Below, piece after piece: positions 29,077-39,300 of a stretch of DNA of 64,000 bases (position 1 is the first letter of the stretch; the number at the start of each line of letters is the position of its first letter). The DNA comes from Paramoeba atlantica (taxonomy: Eukaryota > Discosea): contig CDRNVI010000053.1 in assembly GCA_977017575.1 (NCBI GenBank), positions 744,001 to 808,000 on the forward strand, in the 5' to 3' direction. The position numbers and the translations under genes are program-made. Under the pieces are notes generated by a model. That model was not told the origin of the DNA. It was given only the letters and a program-made list of their open reading frames with translations, and ran no database searches.

Positions 29077-30258
29077 ATGTCCGACAACGAATACGAGGAT
29101 GCATCCTCCCACAGCGAGAACGAAGAAGAGAACGAAGTGGACGAGACCATCGCGAACCCCGACGTCACGGAGAAATACAAATTCGCCGCCGCCTTTGCTA
29201 CCAAAGCGCTACGCACCGTTGTCGCCTCCCTCTGCATTGGGGCAAAAGTCCACGAACTGTGTGCGCTCGGGGATCGTATTCTGCTCGAGGAAACCTCCAA
29301 AGTCTACACCAAACCTACCGGACAGGATAAGAAAAAGCTTGACAAGGGGATTGCCTTCCCCACATGTGTCTCGGTGAACGCTGTCGTGTGTCACTACAGT
29401 CCTGGAGAGGAGGAGACCGAGGGGTGTGTCCCGCTCGCCGCTGGCGATGTCGTCCGGGTCGACCTTGGGTGTCAAATCGATGGGCACTGTGCGGTGGTTG
29501 CAGACACCCATGTGGTGGCGCCCACCGGTGGGGTAGTCTCTGGTCGAGTCGCGGATGTCGTCGCCGCGGCACATACGGCCCTGGAGGTGGCGACCCACGC
29601 GCTGCGCCCCGGAAACACGGTGTATGAAATCACCGCGCTGGTGGAGAAGGTCGCGACGGAGTATGGGGTGAGTGTCGTGGACGGAGTGCTGTCGCATCGT
29701 ATGTCGCGGTACATTATTGATGGGACCCGGACGATTGCAAATAAGGACACCCCTGAGGGTAAGGTGGGGGATGTCCCAGTGGAGCCTCACGAGGTGTGGG
29801 CGCTGGATGTAGTGCTCTCGACAGGGACGGGAAAGCTCCGGCCACGGGATCAGCGTACGTTGGTGTACAAGCGTGCACTGGAGGGGAATTACCAGTTGAA
29901 GCTACAGGCGGCTCGTGAGGTGCATAACGAAGTGGAAAAGCATTTTCAGACCTTTCCTTTTGCGACTCGGCACCTCAACCAGAAGCGCGGCCGTATTGGG
30001 ATTCAGGAGTGCCTCAAGCATGATATGGTGGTCCCCTACCCAGTGTTGTATGAGAGAGACGGAGAGGTGGTAGCGCACGTCAAGTCAACGGTGTTGGTGC
30101 TGAGCACTCGAATCGAACCTGTTACGGGACCTGTTTTCAATGTCAACACGTGTCAAACGTCTCGTTGCGTCAATGATCCAACCGTACTAGCGTGGAAGCA
30201 ACGCTCCCTGCAGTTAAAGAAGAAGAGCAAGGGGAAGAAAAAGAAAAATATGAACTAA
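29077..30258 (+). CDS. PA2G4: EBP1 / PA2G4, methionine-aminopeptidase-like ribosome-associated protein
   Basis: EBP1 is a catalytically dead pita-bread fold protein that binds the ribosome tunnel exit and affects rRNA processing and growth. The 393-residue protein has an acidic N-terminal extension, then KYKFAAAFATKALR, GDRILLEETSKVY, KGIAFPTCVSVN, VCHYSP, GDVVRVDLGCQIDGHCAVVADTHVV, GMLSH-like GVLSHRM, IDGTRTI, EVWALDVVLSTG and the lysine-rich tail KKKSKGKKKKN, matching PA2G4 throughout. The metal ligands of active aminopeptidases are not kept as a set. The gene is GC-rich; the + strand is C-rich to about 29340 and G-rich from about 29400. A pyrimidine-rich run and AG precede the ATG. Confidence 0.94.
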   Translation: MSDNEYEDASSHSENEEENEVDETIANPDVTEKYKFAAAFATKALRTVVASLCIGAKVHELCALGDRILLEETSKVYTKPTGQDKKKLDKGIAFPTCVSVNAVVCHYSPGEEETEGCVPLAAGDVVRVDLGCQIDGHCAVVADTHVVAPTGGVVSGRVADVVAAAHTALEVATHALRPGNTVYEITALVEKVATEYGVSVVDGVLSHRMSRYIIDGTRTIANKDTPEGKVGDVPVEPHEVWALDVVLSTGTGKLRPRDQRTLVYKRALEGNYQLKLQAAREVHNEVEKHFQTFPFATRHLNQKRGRIGIQECLKHDMVVPYPVLYERDGEVVAHVKSTVLVLSTRIEPVTGPVFNVNTCQTSRCVNDPTVLAWKQRSLQLKKKSKGKKKKNMN

Positions 30259-30687
30259 ACTCCTTGAAGTGAGCTGTAATTTTATATGGGCATAGTGATC
30301 TTTCATGTTGGTTTTTTTATGCGTAGGGCTTTCTGTTCCCCTTTTAAGCACCAGAAATGTCCTATACTATTAGTATAGGCTAGTAACTAACCTATACTGC
30401 CGCTTCGTATAATTTAGGCAGATTTGTTCCCTATACAGCAGTGTACGTGGAGCGGTAGATGTTCTTGTCGATTTAGAACCGATGCCATTTAAAGCAGTTA
30501 TCAGGTAAAATGCGTGCATAGGAAAATCATTTTTTCTGGAAAAAATGCTTTAGTTCTTTATTCTTATGCATACTTAATCACGCGCTTTATACAAAATTCC
30601 ATACTGATTCCGTCTTTTTTGAATCAGCTAAAAAACTCAACATTTCATTCTTCTCACCAGGATTACAGAATTTTTTTCTATTAGTCA
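30259..30687. other. Intergenic spacer with a perfect palindrome
   Basis: CCTATACTATTAGTATAGG at 30361-30379 is a near-perfect palindrome, and CCTATAC recurs nearby. The 90 bases before the STT3 start are pyrimidine-rich and contain several AG dinucleotides suitable as acceptor sites. No gene was seen. Confidence 0.5.
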
Positions 30688-33120
30688 ATGTCGCCCACAA
30701 CTGCATCTCATGAAAAGGCGTCCGCAGAGTACACTATGCTTTTCGGTACGTTTTCTATCCATCCGAGCACTATTCAAAGCTTCTTATGGACCGTATCACT
30801 TCTGGGTATATCCTTTGCTGTCTACGTCGCGTATGCGTTTCGTCTTAAAGCTATCACAGAGTATGGCGCAGTCATTCACGAATTCGACCCGTACTTCCAT
30901 CGCAGAGCGACAGAATATTTACTAGAACACGGCTGGGACAAGTTCTTTACGTGGTATGATTACCTCTCATGGTACCCGCTTGGTAGACCCATAGGCACGA
31001 CCATTTATCCGGGCTTGCAAATAACTGCCGCTGTCCTGTATCGTATTTTACAGCGTTTTGGTGGCAATTGGGCTATGACGGTCAATGAGGTGTGCTGCTA
31101 TTTACCTGCGTGGTTCGGTTCCCTTGCCACTGTACTGATGGCGTTGTTGACGTATGAGTGCTCCGGTTCACTCCTTTCCGCCGTATTTGCATCTCTTATT
31201 TTCTCAATTTTGCCTGCTCACTTAATGCGTACTGTAGGTGGCGGTTTTGACAATGAAGCCATTGCGATTAGTGCAATGATAGCGACTTTCTATTGTTGGG
31301 TTCGTTCTCTACGGGAAACTACTCGCAGCTGGGTGTACGGAATAGCAACTGGACTTTGCTACGGGTACATGGTGGCCGCCTGGGGAGGATTTATCTTTGT
31401 CTTGAATATGATCTCACTACATGCTATGGTCGTTGTTTTCATCGACTGGCTACGAGGTGTCTACGATCGTCGCGTTTTCCTAGCCTATTCGCTGTATTGC
31501 TTTATTGGCACCTTTTTGGCCACCTGTGTTCCTCCTGTTGGGGTAATGCCCTTCAAGTCACTGGAGCAGATAAGCAGTCTTGTCGTCTGGTGTCTTCTTG
31601 CCACGCTTCACTTAAGCGAGTACGAGCGTCAGCGTCGGGATATCCCTATTCAATCGTTTCGGTGCGTTCGGCTTCGGTTCAAGTACAGCATCGCGTTGTC
31701 GTTTGCGGTTATGGCTGTTTTCGTGGTACTTTTACCCAGCGGATATTGGGGACCTATCAGTTCTCGTGTCCGTGGGCTCTTTGTGGCTCACATGAAGACG
31801 GGTAACCCGCTTGTCGACTCCGTAGCGGAGCATCAACCCGGGACTCCGGACGCCTTCTGGGGTTTTCTTCATATTGTTTACTACCTTGCCCCGTGGGGCT
31901 TCGTGGTGATGTTCCACCATCCACTACGGCAGTCCAGTTTTCCTCCTATTTTGTACCTAGTCGTGCAATTCTTTGCTTTGACGATGTCTCGCTTACTCAT
32001 TCTAGCATCGATACCCCACGCCTTATTGGGCGGAATTGCATTAGGACTCACTATCGAAAGTTTACTAGAGGATGCTTGTATCCCACTCGCTCATTTGTCT
32101 CCTACGACACCACATCGTAGAAACGAAAGAAAATCGATGGGACGCAAGAGTTCTTCCTCTGCCTTTGCGAATTTTTCAGGTTGGTTATTTCACTGGAGGT
32201 CACCCACGTGGCGCAAGATCCGTGGAGCTCTTTTCTTTCTTTTTCTCTTTCACGTCCTAAGCGGTGCAAGATCTTTTGTGCGACACGCGGAAAAAATGAG
32301 AGATACCATCTCCCACACTTCGCTTGTTTTTAAACACCGGGAAGGGGAACAGGAAACCGTAATTGATGATTACCGAGACGGGTATGAGTTCCTGCGCACG
32401 GAGACCCCTGCAGATTCCCGTATCCTGGCCTGGTGGGATTACGGTTACCAAATCGCCGGCATGGGGAATCGCACAACCTTAGCCGACGGTAACACATGGA
32501 ACCACGAGCACATCGCAATGGTCGGCCGCTGCCTGACTGCTCCTGTGGCCCAAGCCCACCGTATGATACGGCACCTGGCGGATTACGTCCTCGTGTGGTC
32601 CGGGGGCGGGGGCGATGATCTCGCAAAGGCCCCGTGGATGGCTCGTATTGGAAACAGCGTGTATCGGGATATTTGTCCCAATGACCCCCTTTGTGAGAAA
32701 TTTGGATTTTACCCGAAAGAGGGGATTATGGAGTGGTCACAGGCGGATCCCACACCCATGATGGCGAAGTCATTGCTTTATAACCTGCACATGGCAGATC
32801 GACGTCCTGGGGTGGGTCCTGACCCGGAACTTTTCGAGGAGGTGTTTCGCTCCAAATATGGATTGCTACGCATTTTTAAAGTGATGAATATTAGTCAAGA
32901 AAGTAAAGACTGGGTAAGAGATTCTAAAAACCGCATTTGTGACCCTCCGGGAAGTTGGTTATGCGCCGGTCAGTACCCTCCGGCGGAAGAACTTCAAGAG
33001 GTATTGCGTAAAGCTATTAATTTTAAACAGCTTGAGGATTTCAACCGAAAGCAGATGGAACAACAAGACAATTTTGGCGAGCAGTATCATAGACGTAGTG
33101 TGCACGAGAAGCTTATATAG
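30688..33120 (+). CDS. STT3: Oligosaccharyltransferase catalytic subunit STT3
   Basis: STT3 transfers the lipid-linked glycan to asparagine of nascent proteins in the ER lumen. The 810-residue protein begins with a membrane span and the luminal EFDPYFHRRATEYL motif (about 65-78), has about a dozen hydrophobic spans with the VGGGFDNEAIA loop, and ends in a soluble domain with the catalytic WWDYG at 582-586, followed by QIAGMGNRTTLADGNTWNHEHIA. In kinetoplastids STT3 acts alone without the other OST subunits; that this one does so is inference. The region around 32.4-32.7 kb is a GC-rich island that flips from C-rich to G-rich. A single copy is seen, whereas some trypanosomatids have tandem paralogues. 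Confidence 0.96.
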   Translation: MSPTTASHEKASAEYTMLFGTFSIHPSTIQSFLWTVSLLGISFAVYVAYAFRLKAITEYGAVIHEFDPYFHRRATEYLLEHGWDKFFTWYDYLSWYPLGRPIGTTIYPGLQITAAVLYRILQRFGGNWAMTVNEVCCYLPAWFGSLATVLMALLTYECSGSLLSAVFASLIFSILPAHLMRTVGGGFDNEAIAISAMIATFYCWVRSLRETTRSWVYGIATGLCYGYMVAAWGGFIFVLNMISLHAMVVVFIDWLRGVYDRRVFLAYSLYCFIGTFLATCVPPVGVMPFKSLEQISSLVVWCLLATLHLSEYERQRRDIPIQSFRCVRLRFKYSIALSFAVMAVFVVLLPSGYWGPISSRVRGLFVAHMKTGNPLVDSVAEHQPGTPDAFWGFLHIVYYLAPWGFVVMFHHPLRQSSFPPILYLVVQFFALTMSRLLILASIPHALLGGIALGLTIESLLEDACIPLAHLSPTTPHRRNERKSMGRKSSSSAFANFSGWLFHWRSPTWRKIRGALFFLFLFHVLSGARSFVRHAEKMRDTISHTSLVFKHREGEQETVIDDYRDGYEFLRTETPADSRILAWWDYGYQIAGMGNRTTLADGNTWNHEHIAMVGRCLTAPVAQAHRMIRHLADYVLVWSGGGGDDLAKAPWMARIGNSVYRDICPNDPLCEKFGFYPKEGIMEWSQADPTPMMAKSLLYNLHMADRRPGVGPDPELFEEVFRSKYGLLRIFKVMNISQESKDWVRDSKNRICDPPGSWLCAGQYPPAEELQEVLRKAINFKQLEDFNRKQMEQQDNFGEQYHRRSVHEKLI

Positions 33121-33398
33121 ACACTTCACTCTAAGTGCATGTATACCGTTAGAGATTTGGATTTTTAACTTACTCGCTTTAAAAGCTTGTATTTAGCGAA
33201 TCACCTGACCGAAAAGGTTTTCTTTAGCGGAGTGCTTAATGTCGCTTGCTTTGTGTTTTTTCTTAAATGTCAGAACGCATTTCTTTACACATGCACGCAC
33301 GTTATAATTATTTAAGACTCTGTACAGAATTCCAAAAAAGTACATTCTTACCATTCTGATTTCGGATACATCCCCCTTATTTTTACATTACTTATAAA

Positions 33399-34163
33399 AT
33401 GAATCGCCGCTTCTTATCCGTGTTGACTCGAGGCGCAGCTTCACGTCTTTCGTCCACCACAAGCAGCAGGTTTACTACCCCTCTCAGCACCGTTTCGATT
33501 TCCCAAACGGGTGTTCTACATGCATTTCGCAATCAAAGCTCTTCTCCCGGGAACAACCGCGGACAATTGGGAACACAATCCGTTGGGCGTTCTACCCCCA
33601 TGTGTGAATGGTCACGCATTCACGAGACGGACCCCTCTCAAGGCTTTCTCTTCCGCTCAGTGTATCAAAACGGAAACGTCCACCTTCTCTACTTCCCCCA
33701 GAATATTACTCGAGACCAGAAGCGAGCGAACTCGGAGCGTCGCCCGGACGGCTCCAGTCCACTCATGTCCGCGTTCTCCTTGGTTGACAAAATTAAGCGT
33801 ATCAATCTCATCCTTCCTACTCCTTTTATTTGTCGACTTCTTGCGGTGCTCGAGGGCACTCTTCCTTCGGTGACGCTAGCGACGCGCTCCACGCAAGGAA
33901 CTTTCTCCGGTGATCTCTCCAAGTTTACTTTTCAGCTCTCATGCAGCTCTGTGTATCCGGATGGGACTGAACTTAGCTGGAAGATGGACTTCGACCCCGG
34001 TGAGTCGATAATGCTGCAGCGCTTTCTGATGATGGCTTTGGAGAGAAATTTTGGGTTTGAAAAGTATAAAGAGGTTCAGCGTACATTACGCCCGGGCCGT
34101 TCTTCTCCCCGAACACCTAAGCCCGAAGCGAACAAGTCAGAAGAATCCGACACAGAGCATTAG
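33399..34163 (+). CDS. MRP1/MRP2-like mitochondrial guide-RNA-binding protein
   Basis: The 254-residue protein starts with a basic, serine-rich presequence (MNRRFLSVLTRGAASRLSS) that predicts import into the mitochondrion. Its core resembles the Whirly-fold MRP1/MRP2 (gBP21/gBP25) proteins that match guide RNA to mRNA in kinetoplastid RNA editing: SRIHETDPSQG then NGNVHLLYFPQ, a central beta stretch DKIKRINLILPTPFICRLL, and the C-terminal LSWKMDFD then MLQRFLMMALERNFGFEKY, which parallels WSVKFD...LEHFLESALDESFGF recalled from MRP1. The similarity is moderate and judged by eye. The tail is hydrophilic. If right, it ties the genome to kinetoplastids and implies U-insertion editing. Confidence 0.62.
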   Translation: MNRRFLSVLTRGAASRLSSTTSSRFTTPLSTVSISQTGVLHAFRNQSSSPGNNRGQLGTQSVGRSTPMCEWSRIHETDPSQGFLFRSVYQNGNVHLLYFPQNITRDQKRANSERRPDGSSPLMSAFSLVDKIKRINLILPTPFICRLLAVLEGTLPSVTLATRSTQGTFSGDLSKFTFQLSCSSVYPDGTELSWKMDFDPGESIMLQRFLMMALERNFGFEKYKEVQRTLRPGRSSPRTPKPEANKSEESDTEH

Positions 34164-34725
34164 GTGAAGTGATGAACTTTTAAACTTGAAAGTAGTGATG
34201 AACTTGAAAGACAACACATATTGATTCATTGTAGTGTATCGAAGGAGCATCATTATTTCAAAAACAAATACATGCATTCATGATGTACATCCCGGGTCTG
34301 ATGAGTATAAACGCTTCTTTATACTTTATGAAATTCTTTTATGAAATAGGTGAACTTGTTAGGTTGGTTTTCTTATTAAAGCGGTGAGAATCTAGGCCTT
34401 TTTCGCAAATAATTGAACTCTCTACTGCGAATGTTTAACTACGGACTTTAAAGTTTTATGAGTCACACTGAAAAGTATTATGAGTCTGAATATCATGACT
34501 GCTCTTATGAGTTTGTTTAGGCTGCGATAGAATATAATATTACTATTCCTTATTTAAAAAAGGCACGTGTATCACTTAATATAGCCAATTCCATATTATA
34601 CTGCATCTAAAGAAAATTTGGAGAGCTCGATGAATGTAGCTAAATCCATGTATAGAAATGGTAAGCAGGCGTCTTTACAAACAATATAGCGATTAGAATA
34701 ATTTTAATTGCTTCTACAACTTAAC
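34164..34725. other. Intergenic spacer, AT-rich, 560 bp
   Basis: AGTGATGAACTT is repeated at the start (about 34168-34205). Otherwise nothing is seen except T-rich runs. Confidence 0.4.
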
Positions 34726-35664
34726 ATGACTCACTCGTCTAATCCAATTTTGGAATTCGAAATGATTTTACCATCCTCTGATGAGATTATCGCCGCATCC
34801 CGTTTATGTGGCATCCGGGTTACCGCACCCCAAATACAGTCTTTTAATACAGTTAGCTTACTCAATGAAACTATCGACGAAACTAAGGATCGAATTGAAA
34901 TAGAACTAAGACAAGATGTTGCTCCAAAATCAGTTGATTATATTATTTCGGCAGCGCGTGATGGTTTATTTCGAGGTCCCAAGGCTTGTTATCGGTTAGA
35001 TCACGGAGCTAATGTGGTAAGAATCGGTTCTCCCCTTACACCTAATGGATATCCTTCATCTATTCCGAATGAAGTCACTGATTGGCATCCGGATACGGAC
35101 TATTTGGTAACGCTTGCCAAAATAGGTCCGGACCGAAATATCTCTCAAATTATGGTTATTCGAAAGCAGACATTGAGCTTGCGCCAATATGTAACAATCG
35201 GGAGAGTTGTGCAAGGCACTACTCTTCTAGATAAAATTTTCACGATGCCGCGATTTTCTGACGGAAATTTTATTTGCCCTGTTGGGGTGAGACAATGCAA
35301 CGTTCTTTTTCCTCAGGACAAAACAGAATTTAGAAAACGTGGGAGAACATATGCATCGAATGATTGCTTGGAAGGTACTCAAGAAAATACTCACGTAGGG
35401 GAACATCCAGATTTGGATGCCTCAGAATATTCATATAAAAGATTGAGGAATGCTGGTGGTGAAAAAGTTGAGATTTACCGGCCACGCTCGCCCTCACTTC
35501 CTCTTCAAGTAGAAGGCATGTCTGAAATGCGTACACTGTTACGAAATCATGTAAATGCTTTGAAGCGCAGACGTCGAAAGGTCGGAAAGCGTTCTTCTGT
35601 ACATTCTGGGATGAAGCGTGGTTTTCAGATTCTGAGGCAAAGGAGAAAAATGAAAGGAAAATAA
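34726..35664 (+). CDS. Cyclophilin-fold protein, divergent
   Basis: The 312-residue protein contains a cyclophilin-like domain at about residues 45-205: DRIEIELRQDVAPKSVDYIISAA, GLFRGPKACYRLD, VVRIGSP, the YLVTLAKIGPDRNISQIMVI strand pair, and YVTIGRVVQGTTLLDKI. Active peptidyl-prolyl isomerases carry FHR and QxGD at the two central blocks. Here the first reads CYRLD, so the arginine may be kept, but the glutamine block reads RIGSP and the tryptophan region is not evident. The enzyme activity is doubtful. The C-terminal 100 residues are basic (RRRRKVGKR, RQRRKMKGK), suggesting a nuclear or RNA-bound role. The ATG at 34726 is the first in frame. Confidence 0.65.
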   Translation: MTHSSNPILEFEMILPSSDEIIAASRLCGIRVTAPQIQSFNTVSLLNETIDETKDRIEIELRQDVAPKSVDYIISAARDGLFRGPKACYRLDHGANVVRIGSPLTPNGYPSSIPNEVTDWHPDTDYLVTLAKIGPDRNISQIMVIRKQTLSLRQYVTIGRVVQGTTLLDKIFTMPRFSDGNFICPVGVRQCNVLFPQDKTEFRKRGRTYASNDCLEGTQENTHVGEHPDLDASEYSYKRLRNAGGEKVEIYRPRSPSLPLQVEGMSEMRTLLRNHVNALKRRRRKVGKRSSVHSGMKRGFQILRQRRKMKGK

Positions 35665-36283
35665 AAAAATTCTTCGTTCGGTTTGGTCTGGCACTTAAGG
35701 CTTAATACCTACATGTATGGAGGCTTTACATATGGATTGGTAAAATACGGTATCGGAAGAAGGAAGAAGACGCAAGTACAAATTCAAAATGCGCTAGTAC
35801 ACTATAAGCGTATTTTATGTTTTATGTTTATTATTCTACCCTCTGATTCCCTATAAATTTTATATTAGCAAACAACAGTGTATTATATAACAAACAACTA
35901 TAATGGTTGTTTGTTGAAATTTATCAGAGCCATAATGCGGCCCGTCTGGAAAACAGGTCAGCAGTGGTTGGGTTACATAGTAGAATACGTCAGCTAAAAG
36001 TTTCCTTAATGTACATGTACATTGTATCTTAAGATACATGTTCTAAAGATACATGTACATGTATCTTCCTTCAGCCATATTTTAGCCGCTTTCACAAGAC
36101 AGTCACAGAGTGAACTACCGTAATGGAGTTACTTCATTAAGAGAATAGCAACTTTTTACTTAATATCCGCGTATCTTCAATTTCACTATTCTGCCGAATA
36201 GTATGTATCTACCGTAGAAACGGAAATTAATGAAATGTAGAAATAAGAAAACTATAATTAAGGAAATAATTTCGTGCCACTGA
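35665..36283. other. Intergenic region with palindromic TACATGTA units
   Basis: About 36011-36066 is a cluster of overlapping palindromes (GTACATGTAC, GTATCTTAAGATAC, GATACATGTACATGTATC). No gene was seen. Confidence 0.5.
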
Positions 36284-36320
36284 CTTTTTCTCCTTCTTGC
36301 TTTTTTCTCCTCATTGCTAG
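36284..36320 (+). promoter_or_regulatory. Pyrimidine tract and AG, likely trans-splice acceptor for RTEL1
   Basis: CTTTTTCTCCTTCTTGCTTT, TTTCTCCTCATTGCTAG is an almost pure pyrimidine run ending in AG, 53 bases before the ATG at 36373. Two further AG follow within 20 bases. It argues that the open codons upstream of 36373 are untranslated leader. Confidence 0.5.
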
Positions 36321-36372
36321 CTTTTTGTTAGTTTGTAGTCAAGAAACAGAAGGGTTTATCCTCCGTTATTTC

Positions 36373-39300
36373 ATGAAATCTCAATACCACACCGTAATTC
36401 TGGAGGATATTCCAGTGCGCTTCCCTTTTGAGCCATATCCTGTGCAAATTGAATATATGCGTTCCGTTATACGCACTTTAAATGCCTCGCAGGAACACGC
36501 GCACGCTGCATTAGAAAGTCCAACTGGTACAGGTAAAACTCTTTCACTTCTTTGCTCTGTTTGTGCATGGCTTTTGTGGAGCCGGAAAAAAGAGAGGACA
36601 ACAGAAAACTTATCCTCCTTTTCTACGTGCAAAATTATTTACACCACGCGAACTCATTCGCAAGTATCTCAGGTAATGAGAGAGTTTAGACGTTGTGGCT
36701 ATGAGAAAGAACTGCAAAGTTGTGTCTTGGGTTCTCGTGAGCAATTGTGTGTTCATTCATCTATTCGCGAGTTGAAGGGTCACACTTTACGTGCCGCTTG
36801 TGCGAATGCCCGTGCTGTGCGATCTTGTCGTTTTAGTAATCATACTCCTTCAACTCCTTCTCCTTCTCAAGGGCGAGTCATGGACATGGAAGATCTCTGT
36901 CGCGAAGGTCTATCCACTCCTTATTGTCCTTATTTTTATACCCGAGAAAAAGTATTGCCTACAGCTGATATAATATTTTGTCCTTACAATTATGCCTTAG
37001 ATCCCTCGGTGATGACGCAGGATCTGCAGCTAAAAGGCAATATTCTGATAATTGATGAGGCCCACAATTTACCTTCAGTATGTCTGTCGACCACCAGTAT
37101 TGAAATTGCGACTACTGACATTGCTGTGGCTATGGGAGATACTTCGAAAGCAATAGAATGTTTGGAGCAAAGTTCTACGACTCCCGAAGACTCATCGGAT
37201 TTGCCTCCTGGTGACGAATCTCGTACAGAGGACGTGATGCAAGAACTAATAGTTCTACGAACACTTTTGTATAATCTGCAGAATGAACTTGAAGCTCTGC
37301 CGCTAGAACTTCATAAAGATACTAACAGTTATGTTTACCTAAAATCCGGGGAACATGTATATTCGTTTCTATCTAAACTAAGCATCACGTTCTCTACCGC
37401 TCAATTGTTCTTAGAACAAGTTGAGCACACAATGGAGCTCGCTATCTCAGGAAAAGAAAAAAAGGGCCTTTTAGGGTCATGTCAAGGATTGCAGACAGTT
37501 CTCGATTTTATTAAAGTAATCTTTCCACGTTTGAAGGATCGTACATCGCAGGACGTTGAAAATAATTTTAAGAGATCTTACAATATGGTCGTACAGGCCG
37601 TTTCAGGGGTTGCCGGAACAAAGCGTCTGCTTTCCCTTTGGTGTCAAGATTGTAGTATGTGCATGCAACAAGTTCACACAAAGACAAGGAATCTTCTCAT
37701 AACTAGTGGCACGCTTACTCCGATTGATTCCTACACGAATGAACTTGGCATTCCTTTCCACACTATATTACAGGGCCCTCATTTTATTTCTTCTAGTCAA
37801 ATATGTGCTTCGATTTGCAACGTTTCCGGGTGCGGTACAAGACTCAATGGAAATTATCAGAATCGTTCCAATGCCGATTATCAAATGGGTATTGGAACCT
37901 GCATTGTGAATTTATGCCGTATTATTCCAGACGGTATTCTTGTCTTCTTTCCCTCATATAGTTTTATGCAACAATTGTTGGAATCTTGGCAAAGTCGTAA
38001 CTGTGAAATATGGTCAACGTTAGCAAAACATAAACATGTTTTTGTTGAGCCTCGCACGACAACAGAGACTAGAAATGTTGTGCAAAAATTTCAGCTTACC
38101 ATAGATAACAGCATAGCGGATGTGAAGACCAAAGGTGCCGTTTTATTTGCAGTTTGTCGAGGGAAAATTTCTGAAGGCGTTGATTTTTCAGACCGACATG
38201 GGCGTAGCGTTATCATCATTGGTATACCGTATGCTAGTCGCAATGATTTAAATATCTTTCTGCGTCGAGAATATTTGGATAAATGTTCCCGTGATCGCAC
38301 AAACAATAGCACGAATTTTCTTACAGGGGAAGTATGGTATCGGCAGGAGGCCTTGCGCGCCGTTAATCAAGCGATGGGCCGCGTCATAAGGCATAAAGAT
38401 GACTACGGTTCAATAATTCTCTTGGATGAGCGTTTTAAGAATCAGACAAGAAGTCTCAGCAAATGGATTCAACCTTTTTTGGCAACGTATGATAATTTTA
38501 TTGACTGTCAAAGGGCTAATGCAACTTTCTTTTCTTCAAGAGAGCCTTCTAATGCAACGTTCCGTCACTCGGATATTGCTGTTTCACAAACAGAAACTAA
38601 ATTACCATCCATTTTTCCGTCCTCTGCTAGCGCTGCATTCGAATATGAACTTTTAACCGCACGTGATGGTGTTTCCGAGTCCAGTATCAATGAATTCCGT
38701 TCGAAATCAACGGAAAACATTGCTGGCGAATCAATTGAATGGCTTTCCGGCACACGGTCACATCCTCAAAAAGTGTTTCCGAGAAGGCCATGTTCCGCAG
38801 AAACTCGTCAACGTACGGAATGTTCCTCAAAGCGAATGTCCTCGGAATCCTTTATTGATATTGACGCACTACCCCCCGCTTTTCGGAAATCTGATTCTGT
38901 TCCCCTTCTCTTCGGAGTCGTACCCACCGAAGACATCATCGATGCACAGACCACTAGTGCCACACTAGATACCTGCGTAAAGAATGAAAATAAGCTTCCG
39001 GAAAGAAAAAATATTCAAATCACAAATAAAATTTCTTCTCAAAATCATATTCAGGTAGCAACTGCACCAGAGTTAGAAGCGTTTTTTAATCAAGTACGGA
39101 TATACCTTAGTGGGGAATCTTCTTCATCTTATGGTCTATTCAAACGCATCTTGCAATCACTGGGTACTTTACGTTCGTGTGATGCAACCAACACTTTTAG
39201 AAACTTTTGCAAAGATCTGTACAATGTATTACATGGAGAAACTGAGACCGGACAAGATTTCTTGCGCAAAGTCCGAGATCTTATCATTCCAAAACCATTA

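Noticed and set aside
29209-29790. 193-codon minus-strand frame opposite EBP1
   Set aside because: It is a composition shadow of the GC-rich EBP1 gene with no family resemblance.
36274-36372. N-terminal extension of RTEL1 resembling a signal peptide
   Set aside because: It starts at GTG and consists of the pyrimidine tract and acceptor region; RTEL1 is nuclear and aligns from 36373.
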